Source: Nitrospirota bacterium
Lineage (GTDB): Bacteria; Nitrospirota; Nitrospiria; SBBL01; JAADHI01
Assembly (NCBI GenBank): GCA_029261135.1
Contig: JAJDBX010000064.1
Coordinates: 1-63,947 of the forward strand
Direction: 5' to 3'
Length of the DNA stretch: 63,947 nt
The notes under the pieces were generated by a model. The model worked only from the letters and a program-made list of their open reading frames with translations, did no database searches and was not told the DNA's origin. Below are positions 37,042 through 46,434 of the stretch, in pieces. A program made the translations under genes and the position numbers. Every line of letters begins with the position of its first letter. Position 1 is the stretch's first letter.

Positions 37042-40014
37042 ATGGTTGGCCCAATGATCCGGCATTTCCTGTTGACTCAGGTTTTCCGAATTACTCAGAT
37101 AACGGCAATGATATTTATCTCAGGAATGATGTTGTCCTGCTCAATGAATCGATTAGGGCCAACGTTACCCCCTACAGCTTCAATCCAAGATATTCGTGTT
37201 GCGGAAGGAACTGAAAAAACAGTGGTTGAGGTTGAAGCGGAAGAACCCATGATATATACCACATTTCACCTTTCTAACCCTGACCGTCTTGTGATTGATC
37301 TGGCCGAGGTGAGTCTGGCTCAATTTTCGGATGAAATCCAACTCGCAGAAGGGCCAATTCGCGCCATTCGTCCGGGAACAGGGGGGGGAAGAAATGTGTC
37401 CCGCCTTGAATTTGAATTATCCGGACAGGTCGAAACGGATGTGAGAACCGAGGGGGTCAATCTTGTTGTTGAAGTCACGCAACTCGGCGTGAGACCTAAA
37501 GGGTTTATCTTTTTTGAAGATAAGGTTGTTTCTATGCCAGAAGTTTCTCCTGAAGAGACTGATGTTGCCACTGTTTCAGACAATCTCGCTGATAAAACGG
37601 GCGAAATATCGTCGTCGGATACAGGAATGGCACTCGATCTTGGTGTTGAGCCGATCTCTCCTCCACCATTAATCCCAAATATGGTGGGTTCAATGGCGTC
37701 AGATGAAGCCTTACTAGAAGGATCTGAGCGAAGAGAGGATGTTTCTGCCAATGAACAAAATCCAATGCTTGAGCCTCTTGGCAAGCCAGAATCAGAGAAA
37801 CCCCCCTTACAAAATGTCGAAGTTTTAGAAAACGAAAAAGGTGTTGGGTCTCCCTTCCCCTTGCTTGTTGAGGATGAAAACCCACTTCCGCCCGCCAAAA
37901 AAGTCGCAAGTGTTCGCTTTGAACCCGGAGACCCCTTAAAACTGATTGTTCGTTCTGATGGTCATTTATCTCCTCGACCGTTTTTTATTGGTCTGGGTCG
38001 TAAAAGAAGGTTGGTGATTGATCTTCCGGGGGTGACAATGCCTTCTCTAAAAAGTCGTATTCCTGTTGCTGATCCCCGGGTGAAGCGGGTTCGGGTGGGA
38101 CAACACAAGAAAAAGTTACGACTTGTCTTGGATTTAATTGCTCCTATTTCGTATTCCCTCCAACAAGGTCGTGGGGAGTTGCGGGTGGTGATCCATGACC
38201 CATCAGCGCCCAAAGAAGAGATGATTGAATCTCCAACTTCCAAGAGCGATGTGCTTGGTTCTGAAGATTCAGGGGGCGTAGGAAATAAAGGAAATGAGGC
38301 CCTGGGTGGCAATGACCCTATTAATACAGATGTTGCAAGTGAAGATTCCGGAATGAATGAAAAGTCACTTACAGCAATAGTTCCGAATCCTGATCTTGCT
38401 TCAGCGGCGGAATTTCCCTCGGCACTCCCCATCCCTGTTCTAGAAGCGGAGGTGGATACAGATACAGATGTGGATACCAATGTCGTTACCACTACAGATA
38501 CTGAACCCGATACTGAAGTTGAAAACCTTCCTCAAGAAGAGCCTACGATGAAGGCTAAAGCTGAAGAACCAGGGACCGCAGAGACCCCGTTCCCTATCCC
38601 TACTGAGGATGCCTCTGTCGAAAAGCCGATGTCTGAAAGTGAAGACATGATTTCGGAAATAGAAAAAGAAAATAAAGAGAATAAAAGAAAGGTTTTTCTT
38701 CGAGAAAAGCGTCGTGAAGCGGCAAAGGCGAAACGGGATGCGCTTGAATTAGTGAGTACTGCCTCGGCGGAAAAAGAAGATGAAATTCCGGATAAGTATA
38801 AGGGAAGAAAAATATCTTTAGATTTTCAAGATGCAGAAGTGACCAATGTGATTCGTCTGCTTGCAGATGTGAGTGGTCTTAATTTTGTGATGGGGGAAGA
38901 TGTCAAGGGAAAGATCACGATCAAGATGAATGATGTTCCATGGGATCAGGCACTAGAACTGATCTTAGAGATCCGAAACTTAGGGATGGTTCATTCTGGA
39001 GATATTATTCGCATTGCAACCTTGGCGAATCTGACCCAACAGCGGAACGAAAAGGCCCTCGCAAAAGAAACAGAGATTAAAGCTGAAACCCTCTTGACTC
39101 GGGTTGTTTATATTAACTACGCAAAAGCCGATCAGATGAGAAACCTCCTTTTAAAATTATTGTCTTCTCGAGGAGAGATCATGGTGGCCACACGCATCAA
39201 TGCACTTGTAGTAAAAGATATTGAGGAGAACCTCGGCCAAATTGAGCAAATGGCGGATAAACTGGATACAAAAACGCCTCAAGTTCTAATTGAGGCACGT
39301 ATTGTAGAAGTTCAGCCAACCTTTAAACGGAGTTTGGGGGTGAGGTGGGGAGCTGACTTTAAAACAAACAGTGGCGGAAATCGTATCGGGATTGGGAATG
39401 CCCTGCCCGGAAGCGGTGTGTTTGGACAGGCACCGGATTTTTCTGTCAATGTGCCTGCGGCCAGCCCTCTTGGCGGAATCGGGTTTAGTTTTGGTCGGTT
39501 TACCGAAAGTCCCTTTCAGTTAGATCTTCGCATCTCGGCCGGTGAAAGCCAGGAAATGACGCGTATCGTTTCAACGCCAAAAATCATGGTCTTGGATAAC
39601 AACGAAGCCACAATCAAGCAGGGTTCTCAGATTCCTTTCGCGTCCCAGTCTGCGAATGGTGGGACAAACGTTCAGTTGGTTGATGCCAGTTTACAGTTGA
39701 AGGTGATCCCTCATATTTCGTCAGACGGGGGGATCTTGTTGGAACTGGATTTGACAAAAAATGAACCGGGTCCGCAGCTTGCGGGTTCAGAAAACCCCTC
39801 CATTTTTGAGAAAGAGGTCAAGACTCAAGTCTTACTCATGGACGGTGAGACCATGGTGATTGGGGGTATTTATGAGACAAAAAATACAGAATCAGAAAGT
39901 GGGATTCCTTTGTTGAAGGATATTCCCGGTTTAGGGTGGTTGTTTAAGAATAAGGAAAAGAGTACATCGACGACCGAACTTCTCATTTTTCTCACCCCAA
40001 CGATTATGGAGTAG
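37042..40014 (+). CDS. pilQ: Type IV pilus secretin PilQ
   Basis: PilQ forms the outer-membrane channel for the pilus. The 990-residue product has a signal peptide with a lipobox-like MMLSC. Two AMIN domains follow: ASIQDIRVAEGTEKTVVEVE, and VRFEPGDPLKLIVRSDG ending LVIDLPGV. A long disordered Glu/Thr/Asp-rich linker covers residues about 390-570. Then come an STN/N0 domain (KISLDFQDAEVTNVIRLLAD), an N1 domain, and the secretin core ending with PLLKDIPGLGWLFKN. The family is usually about 700 residues; the linkers explain the extra length. The ATG at 37042 has GGAGG 9 bases upstream. Confidence 0.95.
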   Translation: MVGPMIRHFLLTQVFRITQITAMIFISGMMLSCSMNRLGPTLPPTASIQDIRVAEGTEKTVVEVEAEEPMIYTTFHLSNPDRLVIDLAEVSLAQFSDEIQLAEGPIRAIRPGTGGGRNVSRLEFELSGQVETDVRTEGVNLVVEVTQLGVRPKGFIFFEDKVVSMPEVSPEETDVATVSDNLADKTGEISSSDTGMALDLGVEPISPPPLIPNMVGSMASDEALLEGSERREDVSANEQNPMLEPLGKPESEKPPLQNVEVLENEKGVGSPFPLLVEDENPLPPAKKVASVRFEPGDPLKLIVRSDGHLSPRPFFIGLGRKRRLVIDLPGVTMPSLKSRIPVADPRVKRVRVGQHKKKLRLVLDLIAPISYSLQQGRGELRVVIHDPSAPKEEMIESPTSKSDVLGSEDSGGVGNKGNEALGGNDPINTDVASEDSGMNEKSLTAIVPNPDLASAAEFPSALPIPVLEAEVDTDTDVDTNVVTTTDTEPDTEVENLPQEEPTMKAKAEEPGTAETPFPIPTEDASVEKPMSESEDMISEIEKENKENKRKVFLREKRREAAKAKRDALELVSTASAEKEDEIPDKYKGRKISLDFQDAEVTNVIRLLADVSGLNFVMGEDVKGKITIKMNDVPWDQALELILEIRNLGMVHSGDIIRIATLANLTQQRNEKALAKETEIKAETLLTRVVYINYAKADQMRNLLLKLLSSRGEIMVATRINALVVKDIEENLGQIEQMADKLDTKTPQVLIEARIVEVQPTFKRSLGVRWGADFKTNSGGNRIGIGNALPGSGVFGQAPDFSVNVPAASPLGGIGFSFGRFTESPFQLDLRISAGESQEMTRIVSTPKIMVLDNNEATIKQGSQIPFASQSANGGTNVQLVDASLQLKVIPHISSDGGILLELDLTKNEPGPQLAGSENPSIFEKEVKTQVLLMDGETMVIGGIYETKNTESESGIPLLKDIPGLGWLFKNKEKSTSTTELLIFLTPTIME

Positions 40015-40035
40015 GGCTTTTTTTAAGGCATCGGA

Positions 40036-40560
40036 TTGAAGAACATTGTACTTTTTGGGTTTATGGGTACGGGAAAGAGCATTATTGGTCGACGTTTGGC
40101 AATAGAACTCCGTTGCCGGTTTGTGGATACGGATCATCTCATCGAGAAAATGGCCAAAAAACGCATCCCTGAGATTTTCTCAGAAGAAGGAGAAAGTCAT
40201 TTTAGGGCATTGGAAGAGAAAGTTGTGGCCGAAGTTGCAGCCTGGGAAGGTTATGTGATCTCGACGGGAGGGGGGGTTCCTTTGAATCCGTCCAATATGG
40301 AGGTCTTGGGGAAGAATGGTATCTTTGTTGCTCTCACCGCGCGTCCGGAGGTGATTTTGAAAAGAGTCCAAAGGCGGGCAGGAGAACGACCTCTCTTGCA
40401 AGGGCCGGATCCCTTGGGAAACATTGCGAAGCTCATGGCAGAACGTGAACAATTTTATAGTCGATCAGAGGTCAAAATTGATACCTCTGATATTAAAATC
40501 GAAGAGAGTGTGCATCGCATCGTCGCACAAATCTCACAACACACAGGAGCCACTTCTTAA
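40036..40560 (+). CDS. aroK: Shikimate kinase AroK
   Basis: AroK phosphorylates shikimate in aromatic amino acid synthesis. The 174-residue protein starts at TTG and opens MKNIVLFGFMGTGKS, with the Walker A loop at the usual place, so the rare start codon is well supported. Substrate residues are seen in FVDTDHLIE and STGGGVPL, and the lid region in RRAGERPLLQG. The location right after pilQ and before aroB is a known conserved arrangement. Confidence 0.95.
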   Translation: MKNIVLFGFMGTGKSIIGRRLAIELRCRFVDTDHLIEKMAKKRIPEIFSEEGESHFRALEEKVVAEVAAWEGYVISTGGGVPLNPSNMEVLGKNGIFVALTARPEVILKRVQRRAGERPLLQGPDPLGNIAKLMAEREQFYSRSEVKIDTSDIKIEESVHRIVAQISQHTGATS

Positions 40561-40564
40561 TTTT

Positions 40565-41662
40565 ATGGCACAGAAGGAAGCGATACATCTCGATCTCGGG
40601 AAAAACAGTTACAATATTTACATTGCACAGGGCGAAATAGATCAACTGGGTTTAAAACTTAAAAAAATGTCATTTAAAGGGCAGGTTGCAGTGATCACGA
40701 ATCCGAAGATAGAGAAACTCTATGGTAACCGCGTCAGGAAAGGTTTGCGGCAATCGGGCTATCGCCCCCTTGTCATTCAAATTCCGGCGGGAGAGCGCTA
40801 TAAAACACTCAAACAAATTGGACGGATTTATGACGTGCTTGTTGCCAATCACTTCGAACGGAACGATCTTCTGATTGCCTTGGGTGGTGGGGTCATCGGT
40901 GATATGGCGGGTTTTACCGCAGCGACATTTTTGAGAGGAATTCCCTTTGTCCAATGCCCGACGACCGTTGTGGCGCAAGTCGATGCCAGTATCGGGGGAA
41001 AGACCGGAGTTGATCACCCCGATGGAAAAAATCTGATCGGGGCTTTTCATCAACCGCGTTTTGTGAGTACGGATCCGGCGGTACTGCGTACGCTTCCAAA
41101 ACGGGAATATTTGTCTGGTTTGGCTGAAGTGGTGAAATATGGTGTGATTTATGACGAAAGGTTTTTTAGCTATCTTGAACAAAATAGCCGTGCCATTCGC
41201 AATCTTGATTTGGAAAAAGTAAGCTATTGTATTGAGCGTTCTTCCGCAATTAAGGCCGAGATTGTTCAATCGGATGAGCGGGAGTCCGGTCTTCGTAAGA
41301 TTTTAAACTATGGCCATACCATCGGACATGCCGTTGAAACACTCACCGGTTACCGTAAAGTCAAACACGGTGAAGCGGTGGCCATGGGCATGGTGGCAGC
41401 AAGCCGTTTGTCGGTTCGCTTAGGTCTATTACAGAAGGCGGCGCTGAAGCGGCAGGTTGCGCTTTTAGAGGCCTTCGGACTTCCGAGCGAATTGCCGGAT
41501 TTAGATTCTGGGGATATACTCAAGGTGATGGCGGGTGATAAAAAAGTCGTGGGTGGAGAAATCTATTTTGTGCTCCCGAAAAAAATTGGATCGGTAGAAA
41601 TTATGAAAGTAGACAAAAAAATTCTAAGAGGCTTTTTAAAAGCCCTGCCAACAGATATATAG
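40565..41662 (+). CDS. aroB: 3-dehydroquinate synthase AroB
   Basis: AroB makes 3-dehydroquinate from DAHP with NAD and zinc. The 365-residue protein has the NAD-binding LIALGGGVIGDMAGF and the PTTVVAQVDASIGGKTG motif. The metal-site regions VKYGVIYDERFF, LNYGHTIGHAVE and KHGEAVAMGM are also present. The ATG at 40565 lies 5 bases after aroK and gives the usual size; the open frame further up lies within aroK. It completes an aroK-aroB pair with the pil operon. Confidence 0.96.
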   Translation: MAQKEAIHLDLGKNSYNIYIAQGEIDQLGLKLKKMSFKGQVAVITNPKIEKLYGNRVRKGLRQSGYRPLVIQIPAGERYKTLKQIGRIYDVLVANHFERNDLLIALGGGVIGDMAGFTAATFLRGIPFVQCPTTVVAQVDASIGGKTGVDHPDGKNLIGAFHQPRFVSTDPAVLRTLPKREYLSGLAEVVKYGVIYDERFFSYLEQNSRAIRNLDLEKVSYCIERSSAIKAEIVQSDERESGLRKILNYGHTIGHAVETLTGYRKVKHGEAVAMGMVAASRLSVRLGLLQKAALKRQVALLEAFGLPSELPDLDSGDILKVMAGDKKVVGGEIYFVLPKKIGSVEIMKVDKKILRGFLKALPTDI

Positions 41663-41671
41663 GAGTTTCTG

Positions 41672-42100
41672 ATGAGACGAGGTGCCGTACTATTTTCCCT
41701 ATTAATTCTGATGTATGGTTGTGGTGATAAAGCGCCTGATACTGCAGTTGTCACTGGGCCAAGCAATAGTTCCACAGCGCTTGACTCAGCGGTACCTATT
41801 ATATACCGTGCTCTTGACTTTACAGTAGCAAATGTAAGTGGAGATCCTCTTCCGGATGTTGAGATTGAATTTTTTGCTGGAGGGATTGGTATTTTGACTG
41901 ATCTGAATGGGGTTACTCTTGGGACTGGGGTCATTTACAAAACAACGACCGATGAGCGTGGTGTCGCAAGGGTTTCGTATTCGATCTCTATCGCCGCTTG
42001 TTCGGGGACAGAAGATCAAGTAACTGTAGGATCAGTGCATGGAACGGTTGCAAGTGCAGATCACCTTTGGACCACGACGATTACTTTATCATGTTCATAG
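41672..42100 (+). CDS. Small lipoprotein with an Ig-like (bacterial Ig) domain
   Basis: The 142-residue protein has a lipoprotein signal peptide ending LILMYGC (Cys17) and a GGAG site before its ATG. The mature region ALDFTVANVSGDPLPDVEIE followed by TTDERGVARVSYS is the strand pattern of Big_1/invasin-like or carboxypeptidase-regulatory-like domains. Two cysteines (near residues 115 and 141) may pair. It starts 9 bases after aroB, so it probably shares that transcript. Function unknown. Confidence 0.72.
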   Translation: MRRGAVLFSLLILMYGCGDKAPDTAVVTGPSNSSTALDSAVPIIYRALDFTVANVSGDPLPDVEIEFFAGGIGILTDLNGVTLGTGVIYKTTTDERGVARVSYSISIAACSGTEDQVTVGSVHGTVASADHLWTTTITLSCS

Positions 42101-42255
42101 GTTTTGTTTCTGATCGAAAGCTTTTTTCAGTCATGCATATATTTTCATTAAACCCTTCCTGAAACCTCAAATTTGTTTCATCTGAATCGTTTAAAATATG
42201 TTACACTCAATGTTTTTCGGATGAGATTGATGCAGTCTTTGAAGAGTATGATTCA

Positions 42256-44031
42256 GTGAGTCTTCGCACGAAACGCTTCCTCCTGCGTTCACGGAAATCC
42301 AGTTTCAATTTCATCAATTTGGTGACCCTTTCAGAAGAGCGGACACTCATGCTGCTCGCCGTGGTTATCGGACTCTCTTCCGGTATAAGTGCCTTTTTGT
42401 TTAAACACATGATTGACGGCGTTCACCATTTCTGTTGTGAGTCCGGGGGGACCGGGAATTTTCTTTCCGGCCGATGGTACCGCATTTTTTTTCCCGCCAT
42501 TGGCGGACTGCTTGGCGGATTGGTGATTTATTATCTTGCGAAAGGCGCCAGCGGGCATGGTGTGGCGGAGTCCATTTATGCCTTAAGACGCAAGGGAGGG
42601 CGAAGCAAAGCCCGTGTTGTCATCGCCAAATCAATCGCAAGTGCTTTTACGATCGGAACAGGCGGCTCTGCGGGAACGGAAGGGCCGACGATTCAAATCG
42701 GTTCAGCTGTGGGTTCCATTATCTGTCAATGGTTTAAGGTTTCAAACACCTATTTGAAAACCTTAACCGCAGCCGGTGCTGCTGCTGGATTGGCTGCGGT
42801 TTTTAATGCGCCGATCGGGGCGGTTATTTTTGCGATGGAGGTCTTACTGCGCGAATTTACAACACAAGCCTTCTCTGTTGTTGTCTTTTCATCTGTCATC
42901 GGTGCGGTCACATCACATATTTTACTTGGAGACAACACTTTTTTACCGACGCCGTCTTTTGGTATTGAACACCCGGCGGAATTGGGACTCTATTTTCTTC
43001 TCGGTATTGTGGCGGCCTTGGTTTCCACTGGATTTATTAAGAATTTGTTGTGGACTGAGGAATTTTTTGAGAAGTTAAAAAAGATACCTGCGCCGTTGAA
43101 GCCGATGATCGGAGGGTTGCTGGTGGGTCTCATGGGGTTTTTTGTCCCGAAGGTTTTAGGCGCGGGATATTTTGAAGTGACGGATATTCTTTTGCCGGAT
43201 CGTGACCTGCACCCCTGGGGGATGGGGCTTCTCTTATTGCTGATCGTTGGAAAGATCATTGCGACCTCTCTAACTCTGGGTTCTGGAGGTTCCGGAGGAG
43301 ACCTTTTGCCCTCCCTTTTTATTGGCGCAATGATGGGAAGTCTCTTCGGTCAAGTTGCACAGACCATTTTCCCGAATATTGCTCCAACGGGCGCTTATGC
43401 CCTCGTCGGGATGGGGCTTGTTTTTGCGGTTGTGGCCAGTGCGCCCTTTACGGCCATCGTCATGATGTTTGAGATTACCCAAGATTACCGGGTTGTACTG
43501 CCGCTGATGTTTTCCGTGACGGTCGCCATGATTATGTCCCGTCAGATGGGGGAGATTGGCCTTTATGGCCGTGTTCTTTTAAAACGAGGTGTGAATCTGG
43601 CCGGGGGAGATGTGCATGATCCGGTTATGAGCGTCACGGCAAAAGAAGTTATGGTTAAAAATGTTGAGATTGTCGGGCAAAACATGACCGTTGAGAAATT
43701 GTCACAAATCATCGATCAAAGCCATCATACGGGTTTTCCTGTGGTGAATGGCCAGGGGGAACTGAGCGGAATGGTGACCTATGTGGAAATCCATAAAGCC
43801 CATATGGATAAGCTTGAACTCAAAAACACCTTCATCGAACAGATAATGCGGAAGGATCTTCCGGTTTCCTTTCCAGATGACGTGCTTGTGGATGTCGTCA
43901 GGCAGATGCAAGAATCGAAGACAGACCGTGTGACTGTGGTGGAGCCGGATAATATAAAGCGTATTGTCGGGTTAATCACGCGCGCGAATATTATGACGGC
44001 CTACCATACCTCGTTTAAAAGGACGGATTAA
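42256..44031 (+). CDS. ClC-family chloride channel/antiporter with C-terminal CBS pair
   Basis: The 591-residue membrane protein has the ClC pore region with TGGSAGTEGPTIQIGSAVGS; the gating glutamate is present, but the usual Arg or Lys before it is Thr. The helix N region GSGGSGGDLLPSLFIGAMMG is also typical. The first selectivity segment reads ASGHGVAES rather than GSGIP, so selectivity may differ from classic chloride exchangers. Two CBS domains follow (VMSVTAKEVMVKNVEIVGQN onward, and IMRKDLPVSFPDDVL), which often bind adenosyl ligands. The start is a GTG. Confidence 0.92.
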   Translation: MSLRTKRFLLRSRKSSFNFINLVTLSEERTLMLLAVVIGLSSGISAFLFKHMIDGVHHFCCESGGTGNFLSGRWYRIFFPAIGGLLGGLVIYYLAKGASGHGVAESIYALRRKGGRSKARVVIAKSIASAFTIGTGGSAGTEGPTIQIGSAVGSIICQWFKVSNTYLKTLTAAGAAAGLAAVFNAPIGAVIFAMEVLLREFTTQAFSVVVFSSVIGAVTSHILLGDNTFLPTPSFGIEHPAELGLYFLLGIVAALVSTGFIKNLLWTEEFFEKLKKIPAPLKPMIGGLLVGLMGFFVPKVLGAGYFEVTDILLPDRDLHPWGMGLLLLLIVGKIIATSLTLGSGGSGGDLLPSLFIGAMMGSLFGQVAQTIFPNIAPTGAYALVGMGLVFAVVASAPFTAIVMMFEITQDYRVVLPLMFSVTVAMIMSRQMGEIGLYGRVLLKRGVNLAGGDVHDPVMSVTAKEVMVKNVEIVGQNMTVEKLSQIIDQSHHTGFPVVNGQGELSGMVTYVEIHKAHMDKLELKNTFIEQIMRKDLPVSFPDDVLVDVVRQMQESKTDRVTVVEPDNIKRIVGLITRANIMTAYHTSFKRTD

Positions 44032-44137
44032 CCCTTTATTCCCCACGGTTTTCTGGGTAAGTTCCAAATTCACCGGTTTCCGGCGCTTTTCTCTCTGTGT
44101 TATGATGATTCCTTCTTTTTTTTAGGTGGAACGCCTC

Positions 44138-45472
44138 GTGTTAAAAATTGTTCTCAAAAGCAAGCTGCGTGTCATTGGCAGGACCATGACCCACGATTGG
44201 CCGACCTATTTTATTTTAGGCCCTGTGATGATGGGGGTGGCCTTTTTATTAGGTCGGCGTATTTTTAAGGATTTTGCTTCTGAAGTGGGTCGTATTCAAC
44301 CTGTCTCCATTTCAGAAGAAACCGCCGTACGGCTTGCTTTTGCCTTTCTTGCTTTAAAAGTATTTTTTAATTTTTTGCCCTTGGCAAGACGACTTTACCC
44401 CACAGAACGCGCTTTGACTGTGGACGACCTTCTTCCGATCAATTATAGAATCCGTTATCAAGTGTTTTATCTTGAACAGCTTTTCCGGGATCTTCCTTTT
44501 TTTGTGGTCGGCAGCATGATCCTGCTCTTTTTTGGACAGACGCAAATGCTGCTTTGGCCTTTTACGATCTGGCTTTTTTTACCGGGGATTGAAATTGGTT
44601 TTACGCTCACTTGGATTCATTTTTGGTCTCCGGATCGCAGGCAGCTGGCAGGGGTGCTCTTCGTCATGGCTTTCTTTCTTTCAGTGCTTCCCGTCGTTCA
44701 GTTTAGCTGGTGGGCCGATTTCTTTACCCTGCTGTTGATGCCCTTGGGTTATTATAGAGGGTTCAAAATCTGGCGTTATCAAGATATGGGGCGTGTTGAG
44801 CAGTTTATGGTGCGTCATCAAAATCATAAAAATAAGACGGCTGCATCCGATTTGATTCATCGCTTGTGCCAAGTTGTTCCAAAAAGCATTCGTCCCTTAC
44901 TTCGGCGTGATTTGATTTTAACCGCCAGAAATTTTGTGCCCCATGTTTGGCGAAACATGACGCTGCTCTTCTTGGTTTTACTGGCGATGACCACCAGAGG
45001 TACGATCTCTCCCGCCGTTTACTGTGCGCTTGGGGCATTTATTATGGCTTCGACTGTTTCGCCGCTTTTTTCATTGCAGCGTCCATTTCGTCCGATGGAT
45101 CGTGCCTTGCCTCTTTCTGCTGAACAGGTTTGGCGGGCAAAGTTATACTATGCACGGCTTCTTGCGCTTCCCGTTCCCTTTTTAGTTTTCGGGTTTGAAA
45201 TGATGCTCCGGCCGCTTCCAATGAATGAAGGGGCTGTTCTATGCTTTACCTTGTTTTTGGTCGGGCTTGCCGTCGCTTCGCTTGTGGGGGGCAGTATTTG
45301 TGAGGGGGATCAACGGCCCGTGCTTCAATACATCGTTTCGGCATTTATGTCTATTCTGGCCACTCTGTTTATTGCGATTTTCAACCCAGTGATGTACCTG
45401 CTGATTTTCCCTGTTTTATCGAGCTTAAAAGATTCTGCAATCACCCGTCTTGAAAATGAAGAGGTACTCTAA
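44138..45472 (+). CDS. ABC transporter permease-like membrane protein
   Basis: The 444-residue protein has about ten hydrophobic segments and no recognisable soluble domain. The GTG at 44138 with AGGTGG 8 bases upstream is preferred to a GTG four codons earlier. Its stop is 1 base before the start of an ABC ATPase gene, so the two form an exporter of the ABC-2-like type in which permease and ATPase are separate proteins. The substrate is unknown. A TATGAT box at 44101-44106 may be its promoter. Confidence 0.75.
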   Translation: MLKIVLKSKLRVIGRTMTHDWPTYFILGPVMMGVAFLLGRRIFKDFASEVGRIQPVSISEETAVRLAFAFLALKVFFNFLPLARRLYPTERALTVDDLLPINYRIRYQVFYLEQLFRDLPFFVVGSMILLFFGQTQMLLWPFTIWLFLPGIEIGFTLTWIHFWSPDRRQLAGVLFVMAFFLSVLPVVQFSWWADFFTLLLMPLGYYRGFKIWRYQDMGRVEQFMVRHQNHKNKTAASDLIHRLCQVVPKSIRPLLRRDLILTARNFVPHVWRNMTLLFLVLLAMTTRGTISPAVYCALGAFIMASTVSPLFSLQRPFRPMDRALPLSAEQVWRAKLYYARLLALPVPFLVFGFEMMLRPLPMNEGAVLCFTLFLVGLAVASLVGGSICEGDQRPVLQYIVSAFMSILATLFIAIFNPVMYLLIFPVLSSLKDSAITRLENEEVL

Positions 45473-45473
45473 C

Positions 45474-46193
45474 ATGCGGCTTTCTATCTCTAATGTCACG
45501 AAACGCTATGACCAACTCATCGCACTTCATCCTTTTAGCATGGAACTTGAAGGAGAAATTTGCGGTCTGATTGGAAACAATGGAGCAGGGAAATCCACCT
45601 TGATGAAAATGATCGTGGGTTTGATTTCTCCCGGGAAAAAAGGCCAGATTTTGCTTGATGAAATCAACGCGAAAAATACACCGGAAGAACTCAAAAAACA
45701 TATCGGTTACCTCCCGGAATCCCCCTTGTTGTACCCGAGGCTCAGCCCTGAAGAATTCCTTCACTACGTCGCAGAAGTCAGAGAAATCCCAGACCCAAAA
45801 GAGGAGATTGAATCTTGGTTCAATATTTTTGGTTTGTCTGAAAAACGGAATGCCCTTTTAAATGACTTGTCTTACGGGATGAAGAAAAAAATATCCATCT
45901 CCGCTGCACTGATCGGGTCACCGCCACTCTTGATTTTAGATGAGCCCTTTAACGGCTTGGATGTGGCCACGATGGAATCGCTTTCCAAAATTATAAGAGA
46001 GCGACACAGGGAAGGAGCGACGATTCTCATTTCAAGTCATCTTATGGCCTATATCGATCGGCTCTGTCATCGGGTGATCATCTTAAAAGAAGGAAAAATC
46101 GTCGGGCAGGGTATGCCGGATGATCTAAAAAAAGAAGCCGATCAAGGCACATTTCACGATACCTTCCTCCATTTTACGCGCGATTTTGAATAA
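45474..46193 (+). CDS. ABC transporter ATP-binding protein
   Basis: The 239-residue ATPase has Walker A GNNGAGKST and the Q-loop region IGYLPESPLLY. The signature LSYGMKKKISI and Walker B LLILDEPFNGLD are also present. The 'ENLR/YGM' type signature is that of ABC-2 export ATPases (CcmA/YhaQ-like). It pairs with the permease directly upstream. The ATG at 45474 is preceded by GAGG and gives the family's usual N terminus MRLSISNVTKRY. Confidence 0.92.
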   Translation: MRLSISNVTKRYDQLIALHPFSMELEGEICGLIGNNGAGKSTLMKMIVGLISPGKKGQILLDEINAKNTPEELKKHIGYLPESPLLYPRLSPEEFLHYVAEVREIPDPKEEIESWFNIFGLSEKRNALLNDLSYGMKKKISISAALIGSPPLLILDEPFNGLDVATMESLSKIIRERHREGATILISSHLMAYIDRLCHRVIILKEGKIVGQGMPDDLKKEADQGTFHDTFLHFTRDFE

Positions 46194-46434
46194 ATATTTA
46201 TCCCAGACTTCATCCGATTTTTTTTGCATTAAACTCCAATATCCCTTTAAATCTTTTTAATCTGAACCCTCTTATTCTTCTTTGTCATTAAATCTGATGG
46301 GGATGTCTTGTCGGCTCAAGTGATCTTATTGTTTCTATTTGATCTGGCTCATCGACCGATTTGCATCCTTTTAAAGTTTATATGGTACCCTTCTTAAAGG
46401 GGACTCTCTTTTTGTCTTATCTTAAGGAAAGGTG

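Noticed and set aside
40424-40564. N-terminal extension of aroB
   Set aside because: It lies inside aroK in another frame. AroB homologues begin near the ATG at 40565.
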